The position numbers and the translations under genes were made by a program. The notes under the pieces are model-generated. The model did no database searches and was not told the DNA's origin. It worked only from the letters and a program-made list of their open reading frames with translations. Below are positions 36,201 through 44,740 of a DNA stretch of 64,000 nt, in pieces (the stretch's first letter is position 1; the number at the start of each line of letters is the position of its first letter). Where the stretch lies: NCBI RefSeq assembly GCF_041902845.1, contig NZ_CP159486.1:2728001-2792000 (forward strand), written 5' to 3'. This stretch comes from Limibacterium fermenti. Lineage in GTDB: Bacteria > Bacteroidota > Bacteroidia > Bacteroidales > Dysgonomonadaceae.

Positions 36201-36898
36201 TAGAAATAGTCGGGCTTATCGCCGCTTGCGGGAGCAAACTGCTCGATCACCGGACCCTTCGTAAATGCCACATTATCTTTATAGGCGGAAACCAACCCAT
36301 TGGGATTGACTTTGGCCGTTTTTTTAATTAATTGAAAAAGCGAACTCTCCATCTCTTCCCCATCGATCACAAACTTACCATTGAAGATTTTATGGCGGCA
36401 ATGTTCCGAATTGACCTGCGAAAAGCCGAACACTTCGCTATCGGTCAGCTTACGGTTCATCTTCGCGCTTACCCCGTTGAGGTAATCGACTTCCTCGGGA
36501 CTTAATGCCAATCCCTCCTGTTCATTATAGGCAGCAATATCATCAATATAAATAATCGGTTCGGGCTTCTTATCGATCGAGAAGATGGTTTGGTCGAGCC
36601 GGTCATACAACCGTTGCAACATCGGGTCGTAAGTCGTGTCGTGTTGCGCCGGGAAATACTCTTCGATGCGCGTGATACCGGAAATGCCCATATTCTGGGT
36701 TATTTCTACGGCACAAGTACTCCATGGCGTAATCATTTCCCGCCTCGGGCCGATAAAACGTTCGTCGATCTGAGTCGAATCGAGCGGTTCGGCTTCACCG
36801 AAAAGCCAGATAAGTTTCGCTACGGTTTCCTGCGATAAAGCCGGTTCGGCCTCTACTGCGACAATACTTCGTGATGGGGTTTTAAAAAAAGCGATCAT
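33215..36898 (-). CDS. purL: Phosphoribosylformylglycinamidine synthase, single-chain type
   Basis: About 1227 residues from ATG 36898 (MIAFFKTPSRS). The frame is open to 36946, but that start would lie upstream of a -7 box at 36935-36928, so the internal ATG is preferred. The PurS-like/N-terminal region, two AIR-synthase-like ATP-binding lobes (HNFPTTVEPFNGASTGTGGEIRD, GGDNYRIGMGGGAVSS, HDHGAGGHLNCLSELVEQ) and a C-terminal glutaminase with nucleophile Cys in LGICNGCQLLMELGL and catalytic His in MPHPERS are all present. It catalyses step 4 of purine synthesis. Confidence 0.96.
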   Translation of the reverse strand: MIAFFKTPSRSIVAVEAEPALSQETVAKLIWLFGEAEPLDSTQIDERFIGPRREMITPWSTCAVEITQNMGISGITRIEEYFPAQHDTTYDPMLQRLYDRLDQTIFSIDKKPEPIIYIDDIAAYNEQEGLALSPEEVDYLNGVSAKMNRKLTDSEVFGFSQVNSEHCRHKIFNGKFVIDGEEMESSLFQLIKKTAKVNPNGLVSAYKDNVAFTKGPVIEQFAPASGDKPDYFYKKDIESVLSIKAETHNFPTTVEPFNGASTGTGGEIRDRLAGGKGSIPVAGTAVYMTSYPRLEEGRAWEQRIDPRPWLYQTPEQILIKASNGASDFGNKFGQPLICGSLLTFEHEENDKKYGYDKVIMLAGGIGYANRRDALKTDPKTGERVVVLGGDNYRIGMGGGAVSSVNTGEYSSGIELNAVQRANPEMQKRVSNVIRSLAESEENPIVSIHDHGAGGHLNCLSELVEQTGGVIEMEKLPVGDKTLSAKEIIGNESQERLGLLVEQKDMERMERIAARERAPIYDVGETTGDQRFTFREADGVCPINMELDDFFGKPPVTVMEDITTDDHYSDPYYGHESLGDYIENVLKLEAVACKDWLTNKVDRSVTGKIARQQCQGEIQLPLSDLGAIALDFKGYSGVATSIGHASQVAMIDPAAGSVMAVAEALTNIVFAPLTDGLQSISLSANWMWPCRNPGEDARLYKAVEACSDFACDLGINIPTGKDSLSMTQKYGDEKVLSPGTVIISAAGEVKNIRKIVSPVLAYIKGTYLYYIDFSFDTFRLGGSAFAQTLGNVGEEAPTVTDTEYFKNAFEAVQELVDRGLILAGHDISAGGMITAMLEMCFANPEGGLEARLDKIRHADLIKILFSENPGVLIQVKHHRLVEKILDDHGVGFAIVARPVQERTLIIEKGDFRQEFDIDRLRDVWYRTSYLLDRRQSGEECAKERFEQYKHQPLQFRFAPSFTGKFADLGIDPARKEASGIKAAIIRDKGTNGEREMAYALYLAGFDVKDVHMTDLTSGRETLEDVQMAVFCGGFSNSDVLGSAKGWAGGFLYNEKAKTALTNFFARQDTLSLGICNGCQLLMELGLIYPEKGAEHPKMQHNRSHKFESSFVSVEIPKNRSVMLQSLEGTTLGVWVAHGEGRFVLPGDEADYGIAAKYSYGAYPGNPNGSDFNTAAVCSKDGRHLAMMPHPERSIFPWQNAWYPYVFRKHDVTPWMEAFVNAREWIKKQ

Positions 36899-36927
36899 AT
36901 TTGTTTTATTCAATCTTCTTAAAACCG

Positions 36928-36935
36928 CAAAGTTA
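36928..36935 (-). promoter_or_regulatory. -7 box TAACTTTG for purL (minus strand)
   Basis: Matches TAnnTTTG and lies 30 bp before the ATG at 36898. It would be inside the coding frame if the longer purL start were used. Confidence 0.55.
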
Positions 36936-36995
36936 ATGAAAAGCAATGGAAAAGTAGAATGAATATCTCTTTTTGTGGGTTATGAGAATGAATGT

Positions 36996-37003
36996 TATCT
37001 TTG
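36996..37003 (+). promoter_or_regulatory. -7 box TATCTTTG for the LysE-family gene
   Basis: Perfect match to TAnnTTTG, 34 bp before the ATG at 37038. It and the purL promoter are divergent within about 110 bp. Confidence 0.6.
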
Positions 37004-37037
37004 TACCGAATGAAATGCTCCAAAGAGAACAACAAAT

Positions 37038-37673
37038 ATGGTCGAGACGATTATTAAAGGATGTATTATCGGCTTTTTAATAGCGTCGCCGATGGGACCA
37101 ATCAATATGCTCGTTGTGCAGCGGACCCTCAGCCGGGGATATCGCCACGGATTGGTAACCGGATTGGGGGCACTGCTCTCCGACCTTATCTATGCGTTTG
37201 TCACATTAATGGGTTTAAGCTTGGTTTCCGATTTGCTGGAAAAAAATGAGCTGATTTTCCAGAGCGTGGGCGGCGCTGTTTTAGTCATCTTCGGTTACAT
37301 CGTTTTCCGCACCAATCCCTTAAAAGGATGGCGGCCCGATATTTTACCGCAAAAGACCCGTTATGTGAAAGACTTTATCTCTTCGTTCTTCCTTACGCTT
37401 TCGAATGCGGCAATTATCTTTGTCATCATCACCCTATACAGCCGTTTCGCCTTCAACCCTATCGCCGACGGCCCCGCTTATCTGACCGCCGCGATATTGT
37501 CCATAACATTCGGAAATTTTTCGTGGTGGTATTTTTTTACCGCCTTTCTATCCCGCTTCAGAAAACACTTTAACCGCAGAGGACTTGTGCTGCTTAACCG
37601 CGTCGTCGGTTCCATCCTGATCGTAATCGGCATCGGAGGAATCGTCATGACTCTTTTTTCAAAACAGTTTTAA
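37038..37673 (+). CDS. LysE/RhtB-family amino-acid exporter
   Basis: 211 residues with about six hydrophobic segments. The family start is clear: GFLIASPMGPINMLVVQRTLSRGYRHGLVTGLGA falls in the first helix and loop (about 11-45). FFLTLSNAAIIFVIITLYSRF (about 117-137) and VVGSILIVIGIGGIVMTLF at the C-terminus complete the LysE pattern. It sits in the inner membrane and by family exports an amino acid. It ends 4 bp inside the converging metallophosphoesterase gene (stop codons overlap). Confidence 0.85.
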   Translation: MVETIIKGCIIGFLIASPMGPINMLVVQRTLSRGYRHGLVTGLGALLSDLIYAFVTLMGLSLVSDLLEKNELIFQSVGGAVLVIFGYIVFRTNPLKGWRPDILPQKTRYVKDFISSFFLTLSNAAIIFVIITLYSRFAFNPIADGPAYLTAAILSITFGNFSWWYFFTAFLSRFRKHFNRRGLVLLNRVVGSILIVIGIGGIVMTLFSKQF

Positions 37674-38167
37674 CCGTGCTTTCCTATCTCAATCACTTCG
37701 AGGTCGCGGATATTCCCTTCGTCCAACACAAAACGTATCAGCGTCCGCACTTTATGAAAGCCGTAATTACCTGCCGCACCGGGATTGATATGCAGGCATT
37801 CGAGCTTTTTATCGTACATTACTTTCAGAATATGAGAATGTCCGCAGATAAATAGTTTCGGCGGATGCGCGTACAATTCGGCACGAATCAACGGATCATA
37901 GCGTCCGGGATATCCGCCGATATGGGTCATTAAGACTTCGACATTCTCGACGGTAAAACGAAGGGTTTTGGCAAAGGCGCTCCGCACAGCCTGATCGTCG
38001 ATATTTCCATACACCGCACGAAAGGGTTTCAGGTTTTCAAAACGAGCTGCTAAAGCCAACGAACCGATATCGCCCGCATGCCATATCTCATCACAGGACG
38101 AGAAATACGTTTCATATTTTTCATCCCAATAGTTATGGGTATCCGAAAGAAGTCCTATTTTCTTCAT
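37670..38167 (-). CDS. YfcE/MJ0936-type metallophosphoesterase
   Basis: 165 residues. All metal-binding motifs of small calcineurin-like phosphodiesterases are seen: LLSDTHNYW (Asp-x-His), HAGDIGS (Asp), VYGNIDD (Asn), LMTHIGG (His) and ICGHSHILK with INPGAAGN. It hydrolyses phosphodiesters in the cytosol; the natural substrate of this family is mostly unknown. A -7 box TAACTTTG lies at 38194-38187 upstream. Confidence 0.9.
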   Translation of the reverse strand: MKKIGLLSDTHNYWDEKYETYFSSCDEIWHAGDIGSLALAARFENLKPFRAVYGNIDDQAVRSAFAKTLRFTVENVEVLMTHIGGYPGRYDPLIRAELYAHPPKLFICGHSHILKVMYDKKLECLHINPGAAGNYGFHKVRTLIRFVLDEGNIRDLEVIEIGKHG

Positions 38168-38186
38168 CTTTATTTTTTTATTGCGG

Positions 38187-38194
38187 CAAAGTTA
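38187..38194 (-). promoter_or_regulatory. -7 box TAACTTTG for the metallophosphoesterase gene
   Basis: Matches TAnnTTTG on the minus strand, 20 bp before the ATG at 38167. Confidence 0.5.
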
Positions 38195-38241
38195 GTATTT
38201 TTACCGTTCAATTCGAAAAAACAATAAAAACGAATCAAATA

Positions 38242-40317
38242 ATGGGAGATAAGCCATATACATACTTTAAGAGGGATATCAGTTGGCTTTCGTTCAACTA
38301 CCGCGTTTTACTCGAAGCCCGGGACGAACGGCTGCCGGTTTACGAACGTATCAAGTTCCTGTCTATTTATTCTTCCAACCTGGAGGAGTTTTATAAGGTG
38401 CGCGTTTCGGGATATCACAGTTCGCTGCTAAAGAGCATCCGGCGTGACGAACCCGTTGAGGAGGCGCTAAATACGCTGGTGCAGATAAATAACGAAGTGA
38501 CGGTTCAGGAAAAAGAATATTACCACATCTTTAACGATATGATTTTGCCCGAACTCCGCAAAAACCATATCATTCTTTATCAAACGCATGAAGTGGAGCC
38601 TTTCCATCAGGCATTCGTCGAAAAGTATTTCAACGAAGAAGTCTTCCCTTATTTGCAGCCGATGATCATCCAGATTGACGACATCCATTCCTTCATACAA
38701 GACGGACGCATCTACCAGGTCATCAGCTTGCAAAAAAAGAAAAAGAAGAAGACGGCCGGCGACAAGCCGCACTTGACGTATGCCATTATGAAAATCCCTT
38801 ATACGAGGGTTCCCCGTTTCATCGAATTACCGACGTTGGGCGGTAATTACTACATAATGTTTATCGATGATGTCATCAAAGCGAATCTGAAGAATGTGTT
38901 TCCGGGATATGACATCATGGATTGCTACAGCATCAAGATTTCGCGCGACGCCGACTTCTCTCTCGAAAACGAAGATCAGAAAGACATCGCGGAAAGGATA
39001 CTCCGGAAAGTGCGCAAGCGTAAGATCGGAGCCGTCACACGCTTTCAATACGATCGGGATATGCCGGACTATTTCCTCGACTACTTATGTGAGGCATACG
39101 AAATCGAACAGGAAGAACTGCTGCCTTCAGGACGATATCTCAATCTTTCCGATTTGGCGCAACTGCCCAATCCCGTAGGCAACAGCCTTAAGCAAACACT
39201 TCCGGCGCCACTTCGCGTACCGGAACTGGAAACCGACACGTCGGTACTGCGGGTGCTGAGAAAACAGGATGTGTTGTTGAACTTCCCGTATCAATCGTTC
39301 GACTATTTGCTGCGCTTCCTGATGCAAGCGGCTTTTGACCCGAAAGTATTGGAAATAAAAGTCACGCAATATCGCGTCGCGGAAAATTCGGCGGTCATCA
39401 ACAGCCTGATCAGCGCGGCCAAAAACGGCAAGAAAGTAACGGTCTTCGTCGAACTCAAAGCGCGTTTCGACGAGGAAAACAATTACTTCTCGTCGGAACT
39501 GATGCAGCAAGCCGGCATCAAAATCATTTACAGCTTGCCGGGATTGAAGGTCCATGCCAAATTGGCATATGTGCGCAAACGCAGCAATGATGCCGATGAG
39601 CCGCTGAAGGGTTATGCTTATCTGGGCACGGGCAATTTCAACGAAAAAACGGCGCGCATTTATTCCGACGAAGGATTACTGACCTCCAACAAGGCATTTA
39701 TCAGAGATATCGATGAAATTTTCAGGGTACTCGAAGGCAAGCCCTATGTTCATCCGTTTAAGCATTTGCTGGTGGCGCAATTCAATATGGTTCCCGATAT
39801 TCATAAAATGATCGAGCGGGAAATCAAGCATGCCAAAAGCGGAGGATTAGGATACATTATCCTGAAGATGAACAGCCTGGAGGATCGCGACATGATCGAC
39901 GCATTGTACCGCGCAAGCGAGGCGGGCGTGAAGATCGACTTGATCATCCGCGGCATCTGCTGCCTCGTCCCCAATCAACCGTATAGCAAAAACATCACGA
40001 TTACCCGCATTGTGGACGCTTATCTCGAGCACAGCCGCGTGTGGTATTTCTTCAATGAAGGCGAGGAAGATGTGTATCTGGCTTCGGCCGACTGGATGGA
40101 ACGCAACCTGCACCGGCGCATCGAAGCGGCGTTCCCCATTCTTTCCATCCCGCTGAAACAGCAGATCATCGACATCCTGAAAATCCAACTGGCCGACAAT
40201 CAAAGCGCGGTATGGGTCAACGAGAAGCAGGAAAACGTGTTTAAACATAACGATAAGCCGCCCGTACGCGCTCAGCAATCGATCTACGAATATTTAAAGA
40301 AAGCGACCAGCATCTAA
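38242..40317 (+). CDS. ppk1: Polyphosphate kinase 1
   Basis: 691 residues, the usual length. N-domain: FKRDISWLSFNYRVLLEARD; head and body: NLEEFYKVRVSGY. The phosphotransfer His lies in LPGLKVHAKLAYVRKR (about residue 435-440), followed by YAYLGTGNFNEKTARIYSDE and the second PLD-like His region NLHRRIEAAFPI. It makes polyphosphate from ATP, reversibly. The next gene starts 13-46 bp later on the same strand and may be co-transcribed. Confidence 0.96.
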   Translation: MGDKPYTYFKRDISWLSFNYRVLLEARDERLPVYERIKFLSIYSSNLEEFYKVRVSGYHSSLLKSIRRDEPVEEALNTLVQINNEVTVQEKEYYHIFNDMILPELRKNHIILYQTHEVEPFHQAFVEKYFNEEVFPYLQPMIIQIDDIHSFIQDGRIYQVISLQKKKKKKTAGDKPHLTYAIMKIPYTRVPRFIELPTLGGNYYIMFIDDVIKANLKNVFPGYDIMDCYSIKISRDADFSLENEDQKDIAERILRKVRKRKIGAVTRFQYDRDMPDYFLDYLCEAYEIEQEELLPSGRYLNLSDLAQLPNPVGNSLKQTLPAPLRVPELETDTSVLRVLRKQDVLLNFPYQSFDYLLRFLMQAAFDPKVLEIKVTQYRVAENSAVINSLISAAKNGKKVTVFVELKARFDEENNYFSSELMQQAGIKIIYSLPGLKVHAKLAYVRKRSNDADEPLKGYAYLGTGNFNEKTARIYSDEGLLTSNKAFIRDIDEIFRVLEGKPYVHPFKHLLVAQFNMVPDIHKMIEREIKHAKSGGLGYIILKMNSLEDRDMIDALYRASEAGVKIDLIIRGICCLVPNQPYSKNITITRIVDAYLEHSRVWYFFNEGEEDVYLASADWMERNLHRRIEAAFPILSIPLKQQIIDILKIQLADNQSAVWVNEKQENVFKHNDKPPVRAQQSIYEYLKKATSI

Positions 40318-40363
40318 GCGGGGGCGTCGCTTGGAGCGGTTGGAACCCGTTATCAACAGATTA

Positions 40364-41008
40364 ATGAAAGGAATAAAAGATGAACTACAAAATATCATTC
40401 TCGGAAATGACCCGGTTGGCGAAACAGATAAGATCAAAACCGTACAGCGTTTCCTTAGAGGAAATGCGGAAATCAGCGGCGGAAGTAAGAAGCAAAAGCC
40501 AGTCAAAAAAGAAGAAGAAAAGCATTTACTGACCTTCTGCACCACTCAACACCTGTGGGTTACGGACACTGTTTACGACGACTACTTTATAACGGAAGGA
40601 GCAGAACAAAAGGTCTATCGTTTCAACGATTTTCAGGTTATGAAAACCAACGATGCCATTTTCTATGAAACATGGCTCGATTATTTTAATAATCTTTTAA
40701 TTCATAATTATTTATTTCCAATAACCGGATACGAATTGATCGGATTTAAAATAATAGGCGGTAAACTATATGCCGTTGTCAGGCAGGATTTCATTCCTGC
40801 CGATGAACCGACGGACTTAAACGTGGTGAATCAGTTCCTGGAGTTTAACGGTTTCCGCAATACCCGCAACCACGATTATTACAATCCTGCACTTGGAATT
40901 ATTTTTGAAGATTTGCACGATGAAAACGTTTTATCTCACAATAAAATCCTCTTTTTCGTCGATACGGTCTTTTACCTTACGGAAGATTTTTACGAATTAC
41001 ATCCGTAA
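40364..41008 (+). CDS. Kinase-like protein resembling the polyvalent-protein kinase domain
   Basis: 214 residues from ATG 40364 (a TTG at 40331 adds 11). After a Lys/Glu-rich N-terminal tail (about 1-55) the sequence shows a kinase-like plan: KVYRFNDFQVMKTND (possible ATP-binding Lys), NNLLIHNYLFPITGYELIGF, KLYAVVRQDFI, and near the C-terminus IFEDLHDENVLSHNKILFFVDTVF, where D-L-H-D-E-N-V and F-V-D resemble the catalytic loop and DFG position. This layout recalls the Ser/Thr/Tyr kinase domain found in phage and plasmid polyvalent proteins. Here it stands alone, downstream of ppk1. Function unproven. Confidence 0.5.
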   Translation: MKGIKDELQNIILGNDPVGETDKIKTVQRFLRGNAEISGGSKKQKPVKKEEEKHLLTFCTTQHLWVTDTVYDDYFITEGAEQKVYRFNDFQVMKTNDAIFYETWLDYFNNLLIHNYLFPITGYELIGFKIIGGKLYAVVRQDFIPADEPTDLNVVNQFLEFNGFRNTRNHDYYNPALGIIFEDLHDENVLSHNKILFFVDTVFYLTEDFYELHP

Positions 41009-41073
41009 TTTCCCATTCTCATATTCATCAAAATGAGGCCTCACTTTGCAATCCGATTGCGTTTTTCATCGCA

Positions 41074-41081
41074 TACATTTG
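41074..41081 (+). promoter_or_regulatory. -7 box TACATTTG for the metal ATPase gene
   Basis: Matches TAnnTTTG, 28 bp before the ATG at 41110, in the only gap between the kinase-like gene and the ATPase. Confidence 0.5.
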
Positions 41082-41109
41082 CATCAAAAACAAATAAAAC
41101 GATAAAATT

Positions 41110-42987
41110 ATGACATTACCTTTACAAGATAAGAAATTTGTGTTTCTGCTGTCGGCCGTCGTGTTGTCGGTCACATTGGAAGTCTTGTCGCTTACGGGAA
41201 TCGATATTCCGATGCCCTATGCCCCGTTTGTATATGCGGCATTGATATTGGGTTTCGGCTATGAAATCATTTTAGACGGGATAAAAAACCTGCTCCGCCT
41301 CAACTTCAGCAGCATCAGCGTATTAATGTTGCTCGCCGCTACCGGCGCGTATTATCTGGGTGAATATCCTGAAGCGGCGGTCGTCATTATATTATATGTG
41401 CTCGGCGAAAAACTCGAAGATATCGGTGTCGACAACAGTCTTTCGGCGCTGGAAAACCTGGTGAACAGCGCGCCAAAGACCGCGATGGTGAAAGATGTCG
41501 GCGTTATTCCTGTCGAACAGATTGCCGTAGGGACGGTAATACAGGTCAAGCCACACGATCAGATCCCGTTGGACGGAACGATTGCTTCGGGCGATACCGC
41601 TGTCGATGAGTCGCCTATCACGGGAGAGTTTGTGCCGAAGGATAAGTCGAAAGGAGACACGGTATTTGCCGGCACACTCAACAAAAACGGCTTTATAGAG
41701 ATCATCACGACCCGTTCGGCGGAAAACACCACGTTTGCGCGGATTGTCGCCGCGACTTATGAGGCGCAAAACAATCGGTCGGAATCGCAGAAGTTCATTC
41801 AAAAGTTTGCCGCGATCTATACGCCGATGATGGTTCTGCTCGCATTGCTGTTATTTACCGTACCCGTTTTTGTGATGGGACGCGACCTCCATCACTGGTT
41901 GAGCCAGGCGATTTCGCTACTCGTCATCTCCTGCCCCTGCGCGCTCGTCATCTCCACTCCCGTAGCCATTTATGCCGCCATGGGGAACGCTTCCCTGCGC
42001 GGAGCATTGGTAAAAGGCGGCAAGTATCTCGAAGCATTAGCCGGTATCAAGGCCGTCGGCTTGGATAAGACCCGGACGCTGACCTACGGCAAGCCGGTAG
42101 TCTCGGACGTTGTGCAAAACCATACGGATTTGGAAGAATTGCTGGCTTGCGCGGCAGGAACCGAAATATTTTCGGAGCATCCCTTGGCGCAAGCGATTGT
42201 CGATTATTCGCGTGCGCAAGGATTCGAGCCGCACAAAGCGGAGAAATTCGAAAGCATCGTCGGTAACGGCGCGCGGTCGGTATGCCGCTCATGCCGGGAA
42301 AATGCCGTATTGATAGGCAAACCCGATTTTATCGAGCAACATCAAGCCGTGCCGCACTCCGTGAAAGAAGAGACAGAACGTTTTAACCGAGAAGGGAAGA
42401 CTTGCGTCGTAGTGAGTTGCGGAGATGAGATAAGAGGAGTGATTGCCCTGTCCGACGAAATGAAACCCGATAGCGCCCGCGCCATCGCCCAACTGAAAGA
42501 CCTGGGCGTGCAGCCGGTCATGATGACCGGCGACAACCGTGAGGCGGCACAGTATGTGGCCCGGCAGGCGGGCATCGATACGGTATATGCGGGACTGTTG
42601 CCGGAAGACAAATCGCAAACCATCGCCCGCCTGCAAAAGGAATACGGACCGACGGCCATGGTAGGCGACGGGGTGAACGATGCCCCGGCTTTAGCCGCAT
42701 CGAATGTCGGCATAGCGATGGGCGCCGCCGGAAGCGATACGGCCGTAGAAGTGGCAGACGTGGCGCTGATGAACGACAACCTGTCGCTGCTACCCTATCT
42801 TATCCGCTTAGGCAGAAAAACGGTCTCGACGATTAAGCGAAACACCGTTGCGGCCATAGCCGTGAAGATATTCTTCATTCTTCTGGCCTTCATGGGATAC
42901 AGTAATCTGGTATTGGCCATTGCGGCCGACGTCGGCGTGATGCTGGTAGTCGTCTTACTCAGTTTAAGGCTAATGAATTTCAAATAA
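41110..42987 (+). CDS. P1B-type heavy-metal ATPase (Zn/Cd/Pb-class) with altered DKTGT motif
   Basis: 625 residues, no N-terminal HMA domain. The membrane CPC motif is in ISCPCALVISTPVAIYAA, the A-domain TGE in PITGEFVPKDKSKGD, the HP motif in SEHPLAQAIV, then MTGDNREAAQYVA and MVGDGVNDAPALAASN, and the last helix has AADVGVMLVV. CPC plus this last-helix Asp points to Zn/Cd/Pb. The phosphorylation motif reads LDKTRTLT (D319), with Arg322 (CGG, 42073-42075) where P-type ATPases have an invariant Gly. This should impair phosphorylation; the rest of the protein is intact. A Fur-family gene lies downstream. Confidence 0.9.
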   Translation: MTLPLQDKKFVFLLSAVVLSVTLEVLSLTGIDIPMPYAPFVYAALILGFGYEIILDGIKNLLRLNFSSISVLMLLAATGAYYLGEYPEAAVVIILYVLGEKLEDIGVDNSLSALENLVNSAPKTAMVKDVGVIPVEQIAVGTVIQVKPHDQIPLDGTIASGDTAVDESPITGEFVPKDKSKGDTVFAGTLNKNGFIEIITTRSAENTTFARIVAATYEAQNNRSESQKFIQKFAAIYTPMMVLLALLLFTVPVFVMGRDLHHWLSQAISLLVISCPCALVISTPVAIYAAMGNASLRGALVKGGKYLEALAGIKAVGLDKTRTLTYGKPVVSDVVQNHTDLEELLACAAGTEIFSEHPLAQAIVDYSRAQGFEPHKAEKFESIVGNGARSVCRSCRENAVLIGKPDFIEQHQAVPHSVKEETERFNREGKTCVVVSCGDEIRGVIALSDEMKPDSARAIAQLKDLGVQPVMMTGDNREAAQYVARQAGIDTVYAGLLPEDKSQTIARLQKEYGPTAMVGDGVNDAPALAASNVGIAMGAAGSDTAVEVADVALMNDNLSLLPYLIRLGRKTVSTIKRNTVAAIAVKIFFILLAFMGYSNLVLAIAADVGVMLVVVLLSLRLMNFK

Positions 42988-43100
42988 TCGAAGCAAACAC
43001 TTTACTTCCCGCCTGACGGGTAAAAAGCTTCGAACAATGCTTTCATTAAAACAAACGCAAAACTTCTCTATCTTCCTTATCCGCTTTCGATAAAAAAGGG

Positions 43101-43108
43101 TACCTTTG
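43101..43108 (+). promoter_or_regulatory. -7 box TACCTTTG for the Rpn-family gene
   Basis: Matches TAnnTTTG, 22 bp before the ATG at 43131. Confidence 0.5.
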
Positions 43109-43130
43109 TGAAATTGAAAAAGATACGGAC

Positions 43131-43970
43131 ATGACACGTTTTATTGACCCTGTGTATGACACGGCGTTCAAGTTGATTTTCGGACAAGAAAACAGCAAAG
43201 ACTTGTTACTCGACTTTTTAAACGCTCTGCTGGCTGGGGAGAAAAAGATTAAAGAAATCCGTTTGACGGACAAAGAAAGGATGCCTTTCTACAACGGCGG
43301 ACGAAAGGGCATTTACGACATTGCCTGCTTATCGGAAAAAGGAGAGCATTTCATCGTGGAAATGCAAAACATCCGCCAAGAGTACTTCTTCGACCGGGCA
43401 CTGTATTACCTCTCTCAAACGATCGCGAATCAAGGAGAAAAAGGAACGGAATGGGAATTCGCCCTGAAAGCCGTTTAGGGCGTGTTTTTCCTGAATTTCC
43501 CCTTACATGGCAAGTTGCGTACGGATGGCATTATTGCCGACCGCGACACACACGAACAAATCAGCGACAAACAGCGTTTTATTTTCATCGAACTTCCTTT
43601 TTTCACGAAAAAGGAATCGGAATGCAAAACAAATGTAGAACAATGGTTATATATATTACGAAACATGACAACATTGGAAAAAATACCTTTCAAAGATCGG
43701 AATCCGGTCTTTGAAAAACTGGAGCGGATTACCGACCTGGCTTCCCTGAGCAAGGAAGAACGCCAGAGGTATGATGCCGATATCAGAATGTATCGCGACC
43801 GTTTGGCACAAATGAATACGGCCAAAAGAGACGGGAGAAAAGAGGGAAAAAAAGAAGGGAAAAAAGAAGCACAGACTGAAATCGCCCGGAATCTGAAAAC
43901 AAAAGGATTATCGGCTGATTTTATAGCCGAAACGACCGGACTATCCGTCGAAGAAATCGACAAATTGTAG
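43131..43970 (+). pseudogene. Rpn-family PD-(D/E)XK nuclease/transposase split by an in-frame TAG
   Basis: The frame starts MTRFIDPVYDTAFKLIFGQ and shows the nuclease core GIYDIACLSEKGEHFIVEMQN (Asp and Glu-x-Gln). It stops at TAG (43476-43478) after FALKAV, then continues in the same phase as GVFFLNFPLHG, RFIFIELPFF and EQWLYILRNM, ending with a Lys/Gly-rich tail and GLSVEEIDKL. Rpn proteins normally run about 280-300 residues in one frame; the two halves add to that. Rpn nucleases are linked to RecA-independent recombination. The gene is either inactivated by one base, misread, or suppressed. Confidence 0.8.
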
Positions 43971-43980
43971 GCGTTGCTTC

Positions 43981-44030
43981 CCCGTCTGACGGATAAAACT
44001 CCGTGGAGATTTTTTTATCCGTCAAACGGG
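43981..44030. terminator. Long hairpin between the Rpn gene and the Fur-family gene
   Basis: An 18-bp stem with two mismatches pairs 43981-43998 (CCCGTCTGACGGATAAAA) with 44013-44030, around a 14-nt loop. Bases just before the right arm are T-rich. It starts 11 bp after the Rpn stop. The CCGTCAAACGG part recurs near 33190. Confidence 0.55.
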
Positions 44031-44078
44031 TTGGAACGGCCGGACGGAGCGCTTTCCTCGCACAAACAGATTTGCCTT

Positions 44079-44537
44079 ATGGAAGATCCGGTTATTATTC
44101 AAAAATTGGAACATCGGGAAATCAAGCCCACCGCCATGCGGATATTGGTCTTGAAAACGTTGCTCAAACAAACCTATGCCATTAGCGTAAACGACCTCGA
44201 AAACATACTCGACCGAGCCGATCGCATCACGCTTTTCCGGACACTGAAAACCTTCGAGCAACACGGTCTCGTACACCGCATAGACGATGGTACGGGTGTG
44301 ATGAAATATGCTCTGACGCGCGAAGCTTATCATTCCGCTCCCGAACGGTTTCATATTCATTTCTTTTGTACGCAATGCGAAAAGACCTACTGTATACTCA
44401 ATAGCGCGATTCCCGATTTTAAGTTGCCTGTTAACTTCCGGATGGATGATGTTAGCGTGGTGATGAAAGGGATATGCGATAATTGCAATCATCAAAGCCG
44501 GCAAAAGATAAATGCTTCCGACAAATCCGCACCCTAA
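44079..44537 (+). CDS. Fur-family transcriptional repressor
   Basis: 152 residues from ATG 44079; the frame is open from 43974, but the first 35 codons read through the terminator hairpin and are not protein-like. The Fur winged helix is seen (about 10-80: IKPTAMRILVLKTLLKQ, ADRITLFRTLKTFEQHGLVHRI), then a metal-binding dimerisation domain with HIHFFCTQCEKTYC and a C-terminal CDNCNH, i.e. two CxxC structural zinc sites. Fur, Zur or PerR cannot be told apart by eye. The metal ATPase upstream on the same strand suggests a metal link, but the damaged Rpn gene lies between. Confidence 0.85.
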   Translation: MEDPVIIQKLEHREIKPTAMRILVLKTLLKQTYAISVNDLENILDRADRITLFRTLKTFEQHGLVHRIDDGTGVMKYALTREAYHSAPERFHIHFFCTQCEKTYCILNSAIPDFKLPVNFRMDDVSVVMKGICDNCNHQSRQKINASDKSAP

Positions 44538-44740
44538 AAAGCGGAAGGGGAGAGATACGGTACGGCTCCGGGAAGCCCCATTACGTTAAATTTCAGTAAA
44601 TCCATTTTTTAAAACAACTTTTTACATCTTGCTTTGTTTTATATACAATCATTTGCGAATGATCAATTTATCGACGGCCCGAAAAACAAAAAAGGAATAA
44701 GAGCCGCCTTTTATGAATACCAAATAAAAAGTTTTTCATT

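Noticed and set aside
35045..36331. 428-codon plus-strand frame
   Set aside because: Lies antisense inside purL, whose protein is unmistakable; shadow frame from codon bias.
36899..36946. Upstream start for purL
   Set aside because: It would place the -7 box inside the coding sequence, and the internal MIAFFK start is the usual N-terminus.
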